A stretch of DNA of 64,000 nucleotides from contig NZ_CP039903.1 in NCBI RefSeq assembly GCF_005221385.1, positions 1,922,001 to 1,986,000 of the forward strand, given 5' to 3'. Source of the stretch: Agrobacterium tumefaciens. GTDB lineage: Bacteria; Pseudomonadota; Alphaproteobacteria; Rhizobiales; Rhizobiaceae. The translations under genes were made by a program, and so were the position numbers. Positions 1 to 8,740 of this stretch are shown here, in pieces (position 1 is the first letter of the stretch; every line of letters starts with the position of its first letter). A model generated the notes under the pieces. It saw only the letters and a program-made list of their open reading frames with translations, did not search any database and was not told the DNA's origin.

Positions 1-1095
1 ACCGATGGCGCCGCCCATGAAAAACGTCGCCATATAGATGCCGTTCAGGCGGCTGCGGAATTCCGCACCGAGCGTGAAGATGGCGCGCTGGCCAAGCACC
101 AGATTGGTGGTGACGCCGAAATCCAGAACGATTGCCGCAACCACCAGAATGGCGAGCGCCAGATGCGACCCTTCGGGCGCAAGATGCGTGACGGCGAAAG
201 AAAGCGCCACCGCCACCAATGCAAGGAAAGTTGCCGCACGGGTCCAGCCGCGATCAGCCATCCGCCCTGCAATTGGCGCAGCCACGGTGCCCGCAGCACC
301 GGCAAGCGCAAAGAGCGCAATCTCACCCTGGCTCAGGTTGAAATGCGGTCCGCTCAGATAAAGCGGCGTCGTGGTCCAGAACAGGCTGAACGCTGCAAAC
401 AGGAAGGCATGGTAGATCGCCCGCCGCCGCAGGATCGGCGTGTGGAGGGCAAGCCTTCCCATCGAGGCCATCAGCGAGCCATAACCCAGCCGTGCCTCCG
501 GCATGCGGGCGGGCAGAAGCCGGAAAAGCACCACTGCAAGAAGCGCCATGACTGCCGCCGACGTGAGAAACACTCCGCGCCACGAAACCACTTCCGACAG
601 CAGGCTGGATACCGGCCGCGCCAGCATGATGCCGGCCATCAGCCCGCTCATGACATTGCCGACCACCCGCCCGCGAATGGCGTGCGGCGCCATATGGGCG
701 GCATAGGGGACGATAACCTGCACCGCCACTGAACTGACACCCACCAGGAAGGCCGCGATGAGAAACGGAGCCGCATGCGGCGCGAATGCCGCAGCCACAA
801 GGGAAAGCACCGCCATCGCGACAGAACTCACCACCAGCCTGCGATTTTCGATGAGATCGCCGAGCGGTACGACGAACAGCAGGCCGACACCGTAACCGAT
901 CTGCGTCAGGGTCACGATCAGCCCGGTGGCGCCGGCGGAAAGACCAAGCTCCGCCCCGATGATGCCGGCAAGCGGCTGGGCATAATAAAGATTGGCGGCA
1001 ATCAATCCGCAGGCTGTCGCCAACAGAAAGGTCAGAGCCGGGGACATGGATGTTGCCTCAACATCCTCCCCTTCAATTACACGCGTCGTCATCAT
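1..1095 (-). CDS. MFS transporter, drug-efflux type (partial, C-terminus outside window)
   Basis: The minus-strand frame opens at an ATG at 1095 and is still open at base 1, giving 365 codons. The N-terminus is followed by repeated hydrophobic segments. A loop reading VPLGDLIENR after the second segment matches the MFS signature between TM2 and TM3. A later loop after the central break reads GRMADRGW, as expected for the second half of the permease. It should export a small hydrophobic compound across the inner membrane using the proton gradient; the substrate cannot be told. It lies 43 bp downstream of a TetR-type regulator gene on the same strand and has the same 16-bp palindrome before its start as that gene, so it is probably repressed by that TetR protein. 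Confidence 0.85.
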   Translation of the reverse strand, partial: MMTTRVIEGEDVEATSMSPALTFLLATACGLIAANLYYAQPLAGIIGAELGLSAGATGLIVTLTQIGYGVGLLFVVPLGDLIENRRLVVSSVAMAVLSLVAAAFAPHAAPFLIAAFLVGVSSVAVQVIVPYAAHMAPHAIRGRVVGNVMSGLMAGIMLARPVSSLLSEVVSWRGVFLTSAAVMALLAVVLFRLLPARMPEARLGYGSLMASMGRLALHTPILRRRAIYHAFLFAAFSLFWTTTPLYLSGPHFNLSQGEIALFALAGAAGTVAAPIAGRMADRGWTRAATFLALVAVALSFAVTHLAPEGSHLALAILVVAAIVLDFGVTTNLVLGQRAIFTLGAEFRSRLNGIYMATFFMGGAIG

Positions 1096-1107
1096 CTTCT
1101 CCAATAT

Positions 1108-1123
1108 GGAAACAATCGTTTCC
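1108..1123. promoter_or_regulatory. Putative TetR operator upstream of the MFS gene
   Basis: Near-perfect palindrome GGAAACAATCGTTTCC, 12 bp before the MFS start codon. It matches the palindrome at 1775-1790 in front of the TetR gene at 14 of 16 positions. Two such sites bracketing a regulator and its exporter are what an autoregulated TetR system would show. Confidence 0.6.
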
Positions 1124-1138
1124 TAAATAGTCACAAAA

Positions 1139-1762
1139 TCACTCGGCAAGTTTCATGGCGATATCCACCACGGCCACCATGTCTTTGAGGCTGCGCCCTG
1201 TCTTTCCCACCACACGCATGCCGTACATCATGCACAGCATCGCCCGGGCGAGATCATCGGGATCGGCCCTCGAATGCACCGAACCATCCTTCTGCCCTTC
1301 GGCAACGAGACGGGCGACAATCCGCTCCCTCGCCTTCACGGCCCGCTCGACCACGACGGCAATATCATCATCCAGCGCCGCCAGATCGGCAGCAGCACCG
1401 ACAACAAGGCATCCATCAGAGCCGGCACCGCCATGCGACCGCTCCGCATAGAACATCAGCCCTGCCCTCAGGCGCTCGTTACCGGTATTGTAACCGGCCA
1501 CCGCCGCCTCGAAACGCTCGGTCTGCACAATCCTGTAGCGTTCCATCGTGGCAATAAAGACGGCCTTTTTGTCCTTGAAGGCCTTGTAGAGACTGCCCTG
1601 TGCCAGCTCCATCGCATCGGTAAGGTCACCGACGGAGGTGGCGTGATAACCGCGCCTGGAAAAAATCCGGATCGCACCATCGAGCGCTCGGTCGATATCG
1701 AACTCGCGCGGCCTGCCGCGATGGCGCTGTTCCTCGGACTGGTTGTGGCTGATATTGCTCAT
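1139..1762 (-). CDS. TetR/AcrR family transcriptional repressor
   Basis: 207 residues from the ATG at 1762, the usual TetR length. I chose this start because the longer open frame would run through the operator at 1775-1790. The N-terminus carries a TetR helix-turn-helix: a basic stretch (GRPREFD), then IFSRRGYHATSVGDLTDAM and LAQGSLYKAFKDKKAVF, the classic recognition helix with SLY-F. The C-terminal half is a helical ligand-binding domain, with a cysteine in a GCLVVGAA motif seen in several TetR proteins near exporters. The gene precedes the MFS exporter and shares an operator sequence with it, so it likely represses both genes until the exported compound binds. The inducer is unknown. Confidence 0.88.
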   Translation of the reverse strand: MSNISHNQSEEQRHRGRPREFDIDRALDGAIRIFSRRGYHATSVGDLTDAMELAQGSLYKAFKDKKAVFIATMERYRIVQTERFEAAVAGYNTGNERLRAGLMFYAERSHGGAGSDGCLVVGAAADLAALDDDIAVVVERAVKARERIVARLVAEGQKDGSVHSRADPDDLARAMLCMMYGMRVVGKTGRSLKDMVAVVDIAMKLAE

Positions 1763-1774
1763 GGTCGGAATATA

Positions 1775-1790
1775 GGAAACGATCATTTCC
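1775..1790. promoter_or_regulatory. Putative TetR autoregulatory operator
   Basis: Palindrome GGAAACGATCATTTCC, 12 bp upstream of the TetR start. The spacing to the start codon is the same as for the copy at 1108-1123. The shared consensus is GGAAACRATCRTTTCC. Confidence 0.6.
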
Positions 1791-1930
1791 AAATCAAGCA
1801 AATAATGAAGCTGACAGGAAAAGGCCGTGACCGCACTCGGGCGAGCCAAACGGCAGTCGAGCATCTGAAACATCATCCCGCCTCTGCGGCGATGAACACC
1901 GCAGACGGGGCGAACGTTGAAAACAGTGTC

Positions 1931-2647
1931 TCAGGCGGCTTTGCGGGTGAAGAGGCGCGCGGGTGGCGTGCCGAGCCGCAACAGGCGTTTTGGCAGCAGG
2001 CCAAGCACTTCGCCGGTGAATGCTCTGGCATTCTCGACCGCCTTGTCGATATTGCTCACCTTGTTCTTATCGAGACAGAGAAGCGTGCCGCCAAGATCGA
2101 AAATATCGCGATAGGCCGCTCTCTCGACAATCGGCGTATTGAGAACCGAAACATTCTTTTCCGCCAGCAACATCTTGACGAGCAGCAGCGAGCGCGTCGC
2201 CACCATGGCGTTCACCCGCGTCAGCACGATGGAATGGGCAATCGCCTTGCCCATCTTGCGCTTCAGGAATTCGATATGGTCCAGAACCTCGGCAGCGCCG
2301 CGCGCATCCATGGCGCAGCCCTGAACCGGGATCAGCACATGATCGGAAATGCCGAGCGCCATGGTTAGAAGCGGGCTTTTCGCACCTGGCAGATCGATGA
2401 TGAAACAGTCGGTATTGGTTTTGTTTTCGCGAATATGGCCCTCGAGCGAGGCCATCGTCACATGCGAAATCACCGAGAGATTTTCGATCTCGCCTGATAA
2501 TTCGTACCAGCGGGAAATCCACAATTGCGGGTCGGCGTCCAGAACCGTCACGCGGTGGCCGCTGCGGGCCAGTTCGGTCGCCAGAAGCAGCACGGCGGTC
2601 GTTTTTCCGGCGCCGCCCTTGGTATTGGCGAAAGTGATGACTGACAT
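1931..2647 (-). CDS. Orphan ParA/VirC1-like ATPase
   Basis: 238 residues. A deviant Walker A motif (KGGAGKTT) lies at about residues 10-17, with the signature lysine of the ParA/MinD class. Walker A' (VLDADPQ) follows near residue 40 and a Walker B-like strand (DCFIIDLPG) near residue 100. ParA proteins form ATP-dependent dimers that bind DNA nonspecifically and position plasmids, chromosomes or protein complexes. No parB or centromere-like repeat lies beside it, so it is an orphan, like VirC1 of Ti plasmids, which it resembles in size and motif spacing. The partner and cargo are unknown. It starts after a G-rich ribosome-binding site (GGGGGTGTC) and is transcribed on its own. Confidence 0.8.
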   Translation of the reverse strand: MSVITFANTKGGAGKTTAVLLLATELARSGHRVTVLDADPQLWISRWYELSGEIENLSVISHVTMASLEGHIRENKTNTDCFIIDLPGAKSPLLTMALGISDHVLIPVQGCAMDARGAAEVLDHIEFLKRKMGKAIAHSIVLTRVNAMVATRSLLLVKMLLAEKNVSVLNTPIVERAAYRDIFDLGGTLLCLDKNKVSNIDKAVENARAFTGEVLGLLPKRLLRLGTPPARLFTRKAA

Positions 2648-2857
2648 GACACCCCCTGTTGGTCAGAGCCGTTTCATGCTCATTCACGCACCGAAGCAAT
2701 TCATGGTGCTTTCCGTAATCTTAACGAACAGGGTTAATAAAAGGCTAAGACGCTTATGCCGCACAGCGAAAAGCCCACGATCGGGTCATCGCGGGCTTCA
2801 TGGATTAGAAATCGTACGTAGCTCGGTTCTGATGCAGGGCACGACGTTGCCGCTATT

Positions 2858-2980
2858 TTCTTCTCCCCGCCGGGGAGAAGGTGGCCCGAAGGGTCGGATG
2901 AGGGGGCAACGTTGCCGGATTTCGGAGAGCTTGCCCCCCTCATCCCGCTGCCGCGACCTTCTCCCCCACGGGGAGAAGAA
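2858..2980. repeat. RIME-like palindromic intergenic repeat
   Basis: An imperfect inverted repeat of about 120 bp in the gap between the ParA gene and the alcohol dehydrogenase gene. The left arm (2858-2909) begins TTCTTCTCCCCGCCGGGGAG and ends GGATGAGGGGGCAA. The right arm (2930-2980) mirrors it, from CTTGCCCCCCTCATCC to CACGGGGAGAAGAA. Each arm also contains its own short hairpin. This is the architecture of rhizobial intergenic mosaic elements. The rest of the 2648-3032 gap shows no gene. Confidence 0.75.
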
Positions 2981-3032
2981 ACATGCGGCACCCTCTCAAC
3001 CTCTCACAAACCTGACAAATAAAGGTAGCTCC

Positions 3033-4178
3033 TTAAAAGCAGTCCTCGAACAATTTCCTGGTATTTTCCAGCGTCATCGGCACCGGATTGCCGCCGCAGC
3101 TCGGATCCTTGATCGCCTCCGCCGCCAGTTCGTCGATACGGTCCGGCTTGATGCCCATGGCGGTCAGGTTTTCAGGCACGCCGAGTTCCCTGCGAAGTTC
3201 CAGCACGTAGTCATAAAAGCCGTCGAAGCCGCCGGAGATACCGAGATAGGCGGCAGCGCGGGCAATCTTGTCCTCGATGGCCGACCGGTTGAAACGCAGC
3301 ACCGCCGGCATGACGACGGCATTGGTCATGCCATGATGTGTGTTGTAGACCGCGCCGATCGGATGCGAGAGCGAATGAATGGCGCCGAGACCTTTCTGGA
3401 AGGCCACCGCCCCCATCGCCGCCGCCGCCATCATATTGGTGCGCGCCTCGATGTCAGTTCCGTCCTTATAAGCGCGCGGCAGGAATTCCTTGACGAGCCG
3501 CAGGCCCTCCAGCGCCACACCGGCGCTCATCGGATGATAGAAGGGCGAGGAATAGGCCTCGAGGCAATGGGCAAAGGCATCCATGCCCGTGCCCGCCGTG
3601 ATGACCTTCGGCATGCCGACCGTCAGTTCCGGATCGCAGATGACGACGCCGGGCAACAGCTTCGGATGGAAGATGATCTTCTTCACATGGGTCTGCGAAT
3701 TGGTGATGACGCTGGCGCGGCCGACTTCCGAACCGGTGCCTGCCGTCGTCGGAACCGCGACGATAGGGGCGATCTTGGCGGCATCCGCCCGTGTCCACCA
3801 GTCGCCGATATCCTCGAAATCCCAGACCGGGCGCGTCTGCCCGGCCATGAAGGCGATGGTCTTGCCGAGATCGAGGCCAGAGCCGCCGCCGAAGGCGACG
3901 ACACCGTCATGGCCGCCATCGCGGTAAGCCTTCACGCCGGCTTCCATGTTGATCTCGTTGGGGTTTGGATCGACTTCGGCGAAGATCGCCCGGCCAAGTC
4001 CCGCCTCTTCCAGCACGTCGAGCGCGTGCGCGGTGATCGCCATATTGGCAAGGCCGCGATCCGTGACGAGAAGCGGCTTCTTGATGCCGAGCGTCTTGCA
4101 GGCTTCCGCCAGTTCCTTGATCCGGCCACGGCCAAGCTTGACGGCGGTGGGGTAGCTCCAGTTGGCGACGATATTCAT
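3033..4178 (-). CDS. Iron-containing alcohol dehydrogenase
   Basis: 381 residues from the ATG at 4178, the usual size for group III Fe-dependent alcohol dehydrogenases. The start overlaps the aldehyde dehydrogenase stop by 4 bp (ATGA), which implies translational coupling. An upstream extension of the frame inside the preceding gene was discarded. Visible motifs are the NAD-binding GGGSGLDLGK, PTTAGTGSEV, and the metal-binding region with TAGTGMDAFAHCLEAY, the IHSLSHPIGA block and the NTHHG motif that supply the ligand His residues. It would oxidise a primary alcohol to an aldehyde. As the last gene of an operon with an ethanolamine-type permease, a glutamine-synthetase-like ligase and an aldehyde dehydrogenase, it may oxidise the hydroxyl of a gamma-glutamyl amino alcohol (inference). 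Confidence 0.9.
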   Translation of the reverse strand: MNIVANWSYPTAVKLGRGRIKELAEACKTLGIKKPLLVTDRGLANMAITAHALDVLEEAGLGRAIFAEVDPNPNEINMEAGVKAYRDGGHDGVVAFGGGSGLDLGKTIAFMAGQTRPVWDFEDIGDWWTRADAAKIAPIVAVPTTAGTGSEVGRASVITNSQTHVKKIIFHPKLLPGVVICDPELTVGMPKVITAGTGMDAFAHCLEAYSSPFYHPMSAGVALEGLRLVKEFLPRAYKDGTDIEARTNMMAAAAMGAVAFQKGLGAIHSLSHPIGAVYNTHHGMTNAVVMPAVLRFNRSAIEDKIARAAAYLGISGGFDGFYDYVLELRRELGVPENLTAMGIKPDRIDELAAEAIKDPSCGGNPVPMTLENTRKLFEDCF

Positions 4179-5563
4179 TTCGTGACTTTCTTCAGATGGT
4201 AGGATTTCGGACGGGTCAGGTTCTGGAAACCGAGGACGGAGAGCGACCCGCCACGGCCGGTTTCCTTCACGCCGGTCCAGCAAAGGGCGGGGTCGAGATA
4301 ATCGGCGCGGTTCATGAACACGGTGCCGGTTTCGATTTCGCGACCAATGCGCCCGGCACGCGCCGCATCCTGCGTCCACAGCGAAGCGGTGAGGCCGTAT
4401 TTGCTGTCATTCATCAGCGCGATGGCTTCATCGTCGTTTTTGACCTTCATGATGCCGATGGCGGGACCGAAAGTCTCTTCGGTCATGAATTCCATGGAAT
4501 GATCGACATTGACGAGGATTTGCGGTGCAACATAAGCGCTCTCGCCGTCATCGGCCGGGAACAGTTTCGAATCGACCAGCGCCTTGGCGCCCTTGGCAAC
4601 GGCGTCCGTGATCTGCGCCCGCACCACCTTGGCGAAACGCTTGTTGGCCATCGGCCCGAGCGTGGTTTCCTGTTCCAGCGGATTACCGAGCTTGTAGTTG
4701 GACACCCAGGCGACGGACTTCTCGACGAATTCGTCGTAAAGGTTTTCGTTGACGTAGATGCGCTCGATACCACAGCAGCATTGCCCGGAATTATAGGTGC
4801 CGCCATCCATCAGCGTATCGACGGCAGCGTCGAGATCGGCATCCTCCATCACATAGCCGGGGTCCTTGCCGCCGAGTTCAAGCCCAAGGCCGGTGAAGGT
4901 GCCGGCAGCGGCGCGCTCGATGGCACGACCGCCTTCCACCGAACCGGTGAAATTGACGAAATTGAACAGGCCCTCGGAAATCAGCGCCGAAGTCGTGCCA
5001 TGGTCGAGGAAAACATTGATGAAGACATCGTCAGGCACACCGGCCTCGACGAAAGCCCGCACCATGCGTTCGCCGACCAGCAGCGTCTGCGCCGCATGTT
5101 TGATGACGACCGTATTACCGGCCATCAAGGCGGGTGCGACGGTGTTGATCGCCGTCATATAGGGATAGTTCCACGGCGCGATGACGAAGACCACGCCATG
5201 CGCCTCGCGCTCGATGCGACGCTCGAAATTGCCGCTTTCCTCGATGACGAGCGGCGCCAGCGCATCGGCCGCAATGGAAGCGACATAGTTGGAGCGCTCG
5301 TTGAAGCCCTTGAACTCGCCGCCATAACGCACCGGACGGCCCATCATATGCGCCAGTTCCGGCACCACCTCCGCCACCATTTCGTTGAGGCGCGCGACAC
5401 CCTTCAGAACCAGCTGAACGCGGTCCTCAAGCGGGCGGCGAGCCCAGTCCTTTTGCGCCTTGCGTGCCTTCGAAACGGCGGCGCGCGCCGCCTCCAGCGA
5501 CATCGCCTCCCGCTCGGCATAAACCGAGCCGTCGATGGGCGAGATATTCTGGATCATGGTCAT
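4175..5563 (-). CDS. NAD(P)-dependent aldehyde dehydrogenase
   Basis: 462 residues. Motifs in order are the PWNYP cofactor-site segment, the NFTGSVEGG Rossmann segment, the catalytic-glutamate motif LELGGKDP, and the active-site segment YNSGQCCCGIERIYV, which has three consecutive cysteines at the nucleophile position. A C-terminal TGVKETGRGG motif follows. It would oxidise an aldehyde to a carboxylate with NAD(P). It sits 18 bp downstream of the glutamine-synthetase-like gene and overlaps the alcohol dehydrogenase gene, so the three are almost surely one transcript. In the proposed pathway it turns a gamma-glutamyl amino aldehyde into the acid. The true substrate is not readable from sequence. 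Confidence 0.92.
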   Translation of the reverse strand: MTMIQNISPIDGSVYAEREAMSLEAARAAVSKARKAQKDWARRPLEDRVQLVLKGVARLNEMVAEVVPELAHMMGRPVRYGGEFKGFNERSNYVASIAADALAPLVIEESGNFERRIEREAHGVVFVIAPWNYPYMTAINTVAPALMAGNTVVIKHAAQTLLVGERMVRAFVEAGVPDDVFINVFLDHGTTSALISEGLFNFVNFTGSVEGGRAIERAAAGTFTGLGLELGGKDPGYVMEDADLDAAVDTLMDGGTYNSGQCCCGIERIYVNENLYDEFVEKSVAWVSNYKLGNPLEQETTLGPMANKRFAKVVRAQITDAVAKGAKALVDSKLFPADDGESAYVAPQILVNVDHSMEFMTEETFGPAIGIMKVKNDDEAIALMNDSKYGLTASLWTQDAARAGRIGREIETGTVFMNRADYLDPALCWTGVKETGRGGSLSVLGFQNLTRPKSYHLKKVTK

Positions 5564-5581
5564 GATGTTTTCCCGTAATGA

Positions 5582-6949
5582 TTAGGCTCGTTCGAAACCG
5601 CGCGCCACTTCCCAGTCGGTCACGCGGCGGTCGTATTCTTCCTGTTCCCACCGTCCGGCATGGACGTAATGATCGATCACATCGTCACCGAAGGCGTTGC
5701 GCAGCATTTTCGATCCATCCAGAAAGGCGGTGGCGTCACGCAGTGTCTTGGGTATCTCGCGCACATCCTTGCCGCCATAGGCATCGCCGACAAAAGCGGG
5801 TTCAAGTTCGAGTTTATTTTCGATGCCGTCAATGCCCGCCGCAAGCAAAGCCGCCATGGCGAGATAGGGATTGAGATCGGAGCCGCCGACGCGGCATTCG
5901 ATGCGGATGCCCTTGGTGCCTTCGCCGCACAGGCGATATCCCGCCGTGCGGTTGTCGAGGCTCCAGATCGCCTTGGTGGGCGCAAACGTGCCAGCCATGA
6001 ACCGCTTGTAGGAATTGATGTAGGGCGCCAGAAAATAGGTGATCTCGCTGGCATGGGCGAGAAGCCCGGCAACATAGTGCCGCATCAACTCAGACATACC
6101 GTGCTTGGCGTCCTTGTCGAGGAAAGCAGGTGTCTTGCCGTCAGCGCTCCAAAGCGACTGATGAATATGCGAGGAACTGCCGGCGGCGTTGTAATTCCAT
6201 TTGGCAAGGAAAGTTACCGCCTTGCCCTTCGACCAGGCGATCTCCTTGGTGGCGTTCTTGATGATGGCGTGCCGGTCGGCCATGGTCAGCGCCTCGGCAT
6301 AACGCACATTGATTTCGGCCTGGCCGGGAGACGCCTCGCCCTTGGAGTTCTCGACCGGAATTCCCGCCCCCTGCAGACCCTTGCGCAGCGCCCGCATGAC
6401 ATCCTCTTCCTTGGTCGTCTGGAAGATATGGTAATCCTCATTATAACCGCTGGCGAGGTTCAGGCCCTTGTAGCCGCTGGCGCGCGCCGCATCGAAGGTC
6501 TGGTCGAACAGGAAGAATTCCAGCTCGGTCGCCATATAGGCCTTCAGACCCATGGCCTCCAGCCGCGCCACCTGCTTTTTCAGGAGCGCACGCGGCGAAT
6601 GCGGCACTTCTTCATGGGTGTGATGATCGAGCACATCGCACAGAACCAGCGCCGTGCCTTCCAGCCACGGCACACGCCGCAGCGTCGAAAGATCGGGTTT
6701 CAGCACATAGTCGCCATAACCCTTTTCCCAGCTGGAGGATTTATAGCCGGGAACGGTTTCCATCTCCATATCGGTGGCAAGCACGTAATTGCAGCTATGG
6801 GTTTCCTCATAGGCGCTTTCAACGAAAAATTCGGCCTGAAATCTCTTGCCCATCAGACGCCCCTGCATGTCGACAAGGCAGGCCAGAACCGTGTCGATGC
6901 GCCCCTCGGCGACATCCATCTTAAGCGCGTCGAATGTATAGCTCGTCAT
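5582..6949 (-). CDS. Glutamine synthetase-like gamma-glutamyl-amine ligase (GlnA4/PuuA type)
   Basis: 455 residues, shorter at the N-terminus than GlnA of nitrogen assimilation. The catalytic motifs are ATELEFFLFD (metal ligands), SPGQAEINVRYA, the nucleotide-site GSSSHIHQSLW in place of the usual GSGMH-H-S, the glutamate-site FAPTKAIWSLDNRTAGYR, and IECRVGGSDLNPYL. No adenylylation-loop tyrosine motif is seen. Relatives join glutamate to amines: PuuA with putrescine, IpuC with isopropylamine, Streptomyces GlnA4 with ethanolamine. The operon context includes an ethanolamine-type permease and both an alcohol and an aldehyde dehydrogenase. It therefore favours an amino alcohol such as ethanolamine as substrate (inference). 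Putrescine is less likely because no PuuB-type oxidase is present. Confidence 0.85.
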   Translation of the reverse strand: MTSYTFDALKMDVAEGRIDTVLACLVDMQGRLMGKRFQAEFFVESAYEETHSCNYVLATDMEMETVPGYKSSSWEKGYGDYVLKPDLSTLRRVPWLEGTALVLCDVLDHHTHEEVPHSPRALLKKQVARLEAMGLKAYMATELEFFLFDQTFDAARASGYKGLNLASGYNEDYHIFQTTKEEDVMRALRKGLQGAGIPVENSKGEASPGQAEINVRYAEALTMADRHAIIKNATKEIAWSKGKAVTFLAKWNYNAAGSSSHIHQSLWSADGKTPAFLDKDAKHGMSELMRHYVAGLLAHASEITYFLAPYINSYKRFMAGTFAPTKAIWSLDNRTAGYRLCGEGTKGIRIECRVGGSDLNPYLAMAALLAAGIDGIENKLELEPAFVGDAYGGKDVREIPKTLRDATAFLDGSKMLRNAFGDDVIDHYVHAGRWEQEEYDRRVTDWEVARGFERA

Positions 6950-6976
6950 TTTGTCCGTTCCCTTTATTGTCTTGGC

Positions 6977-7000
6977 CGGGCGGCCGCATACGGCCGCCCG
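6977..7000. other. Perfect intercistronic hairpin between permease and ligase genes
   Basis: A 10-bp perfect stem (CGGGCGGCCG / CGGCCGCCCG) with a 4-base loop sits in the 63-bp gap of the operon. No T-run follows on the coding strand, so it is more likely an mRNA-stabilising or processing hairpin than a terminator. Confidence 0.5.
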
Positions 7001-7012
7001 TTTGTTTGAGCA

Positions 7013-8527
7013 TCAGGCCTTTGCAGCCGCCGCTGCCATGGCAGCCTGCTTGTGCTCCAGCGCAAATTCCTCTTCCGGCGACAGGATGAGGCGATGGCGT
7101 CCGACAAAGGCGAAATAAGCGATCGCCACGGCAAACCAGACCGCTACCCACAGCACGCCTTTGCTGAAGTTCGGATCCTGGATCTGGTAAAGCAGCGTGA
7201 CGATGGCGATGATGATCGTCAGCACCGCACCCGGAATACCGAAGGGCGAACGGAACGGCCGCTCGATATGCGGCAGGTTCTTTCGGAGCAGAATGAAGGA
7301 AATCGCCTGCAGGATGTAGGAGAACATCGCGCCGAACACGGCCATGTTCAAAAGCACGCTGCCGATGATGCTGCCGCCCTGTTCCGCACCCAGCGAGAAC
7401 CAGATGACCAGCATGACCGCAAGACCAACAATTGCGCCGGCAATGTTGGCGACGAAGGGTGTGCGATATTTCGAGTGGGTGATCGACAGCACGGTCGGGA
7501 AATAGCCCGCACGTGACAGCGAATAGATCTGCCGGCCCTGCGCATACAGGATCGTATGGAAGCTGGCGATCAGGCCGGTGAGCGCCACGAGACCAAGCAG
7601 CACCACGCCACCATCGCCGTAAATCGCCTTGAAACCATCAAGCAGCGGTTCCAGCGAAGAACCGAGATGGAAGGCGCCGACACCCGGCAGCGACGGGTTG
7701 AGCAGCACGATCATGAAGGCCGAAACCATCAGTGTGATGACGCCGAGAATGATGCCCTTCGGCATATCACGTTTCGGATCGACCGATTCTTCCGCCGCCA
7801 GCGGCAGCTGTTCAATGGCGAGGAACAGCCAGACCGCAAAAGGCAGCGTGGCGAGAACGCCCGAAAAACCGAAGGGGAAGAACGAACCGCCGCCCTCTGG
7901 CAGCTCCACAGCCTTGCCGTCAGGACCAACGCCGATATTCAGCGCGAAACGCGAGAAATCCATGTTCGGAATGGCGCTGATCCAGAAAAACACCAGAACA
8001 CCGAGCGAAATCAGCGTGATGACCAGCGTCACCTTGAAGGAAAGCTCCAGCCCGAAGACGTTGAGGGCAAGGAAGATCAGATAGAAACCTATCCACACAA
8101 AGGGTGAATAGGCCGGATCGAGCCCCAGAATGGAATTCATATAGGCCGTGATGAAGGTGACGATGACCGCCGGCGTCAGCACATATTCGACATTCTCGCA
8201 AAGTCCGGTGACGAAGCCGCCCCAGGGACCCATCGCGGTACGGGCGAAGGAATAGGCCGCCCCCGTATGCGGCAAGGCCGGGCTCATTTCCGCGATCGAA
8301 AATGTCAGTCCCAGATACATGATGGCGATGATGATGCCCGCCACCAGCATGCCGCCCCAGCCGCCGGTGGAAAAGCCGAAATTCCATCCGGAAAAATGCC
8401 CTGATATGACCGCCCCGACGCCGAGCGCCCAGAGCGACCAGACGCCCGCATAACGGGATAGTCCGCGTTTTTCGAAATAGGATGCATCAGCCTTCTTGTA
8501 GCTGACGCCTGACGATGAACTGTCCAT
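7013..8527 (-). CDS. eat: APC-superfamily amino acid/amine permease, ethanolamine permease (Eat) type
   Basis: 504 residues from the ATG at 8527, preceded by AGGAGA. About twelve hydrophobic segments are visible. The N-terminal third carries a block typical of ethanolamine permeases: LGVGAVISGHFSGWNFG in TM1, EMSPALPHTGAAYSFAR in TM2-3 and AMGPWGGFVTGLCENVEYVL after it. The alanine-rich C-terminal tail is cytoplasmic. It should import ethanolamine or a related small amine by cation symport. The gene is the second of an operon headed by a formylglutamate-amidohydrolase-like gene and leads into the gamma-glutamyl ligase. A plain amino-acid permease remains possible, since the Eat call rests on recalled motif similarity. 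Confidence 0.82.
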   Translation of the reverse strand: MDSSSSGVSYKKADASYFEKRGLSRYAGVWSLWALGVGAVISGHFSGWNFGFSTGGWGGMLVAGIIIAIMYLGLTFSIAEMSPALPHTGAAYSFARTAMGPWGGFVTGLCENVEYVLTPAVIVTFITAYMNSILGLDPAYSPFVWIGFYLIFLALNVFGLELSFKVTLVITLISLGVLVFFWISAIPNMDFSRFALNIGVGPDGKAVELPEGGGSFFPFGFSGVLATLPFAVWLFLAIEQLPLAAEESVDPKRDMPKGIILGVITLMVSAFMIVLLNPSLPGVGAFHLGSSLEPLLDGFKAIYGDGGVVLLGLVALTGLIASFHTILYAQGRQIYSLSRAGYFPTVLSITHSKYRTPFVANIAGAIVGLAVMLVIWFSLGAEQGGSIIGSVLLNMAVFGAMFSYILQAISFILLRKNLPHIERPFRSPFGIPGAVLTIIIAIVTLLYQIQDPNFSKGVLWVAVWFAVAIAYFAFVGRHRLILSPEEEFALEHKQAAMAAAAAKA

Positions 8528-8740
8528 GCCCTTCTCTCCTGAATAAGAAAAAAACAAGCCAGTCAGCCGTTATTGGCCGATTGTGCCCCAGTTTTCAGCA
8601 CTTGCGGAAGGTTTCCGCGCTGTGCCGCACGCATTTGCTGTTCCCTTGCCGCTTCATGCCTTTCCGGCTTTCCTTGAATGTCGGCAGTCTCGTCTGGTGG
8701 CCGGCCCCGGTGTTTTCACCATCGGCCAGCCCTTGCTCCC

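Noticed and set aside
5582..6949. Call as the nitrogen-assimilation glutamine synthetase GlnA
   Set aside because: No adenylylation motif, altered GSSSHIH nucleotide site and an amine-catabolic operon argue for a gamma-glutamyl-amine ligase.
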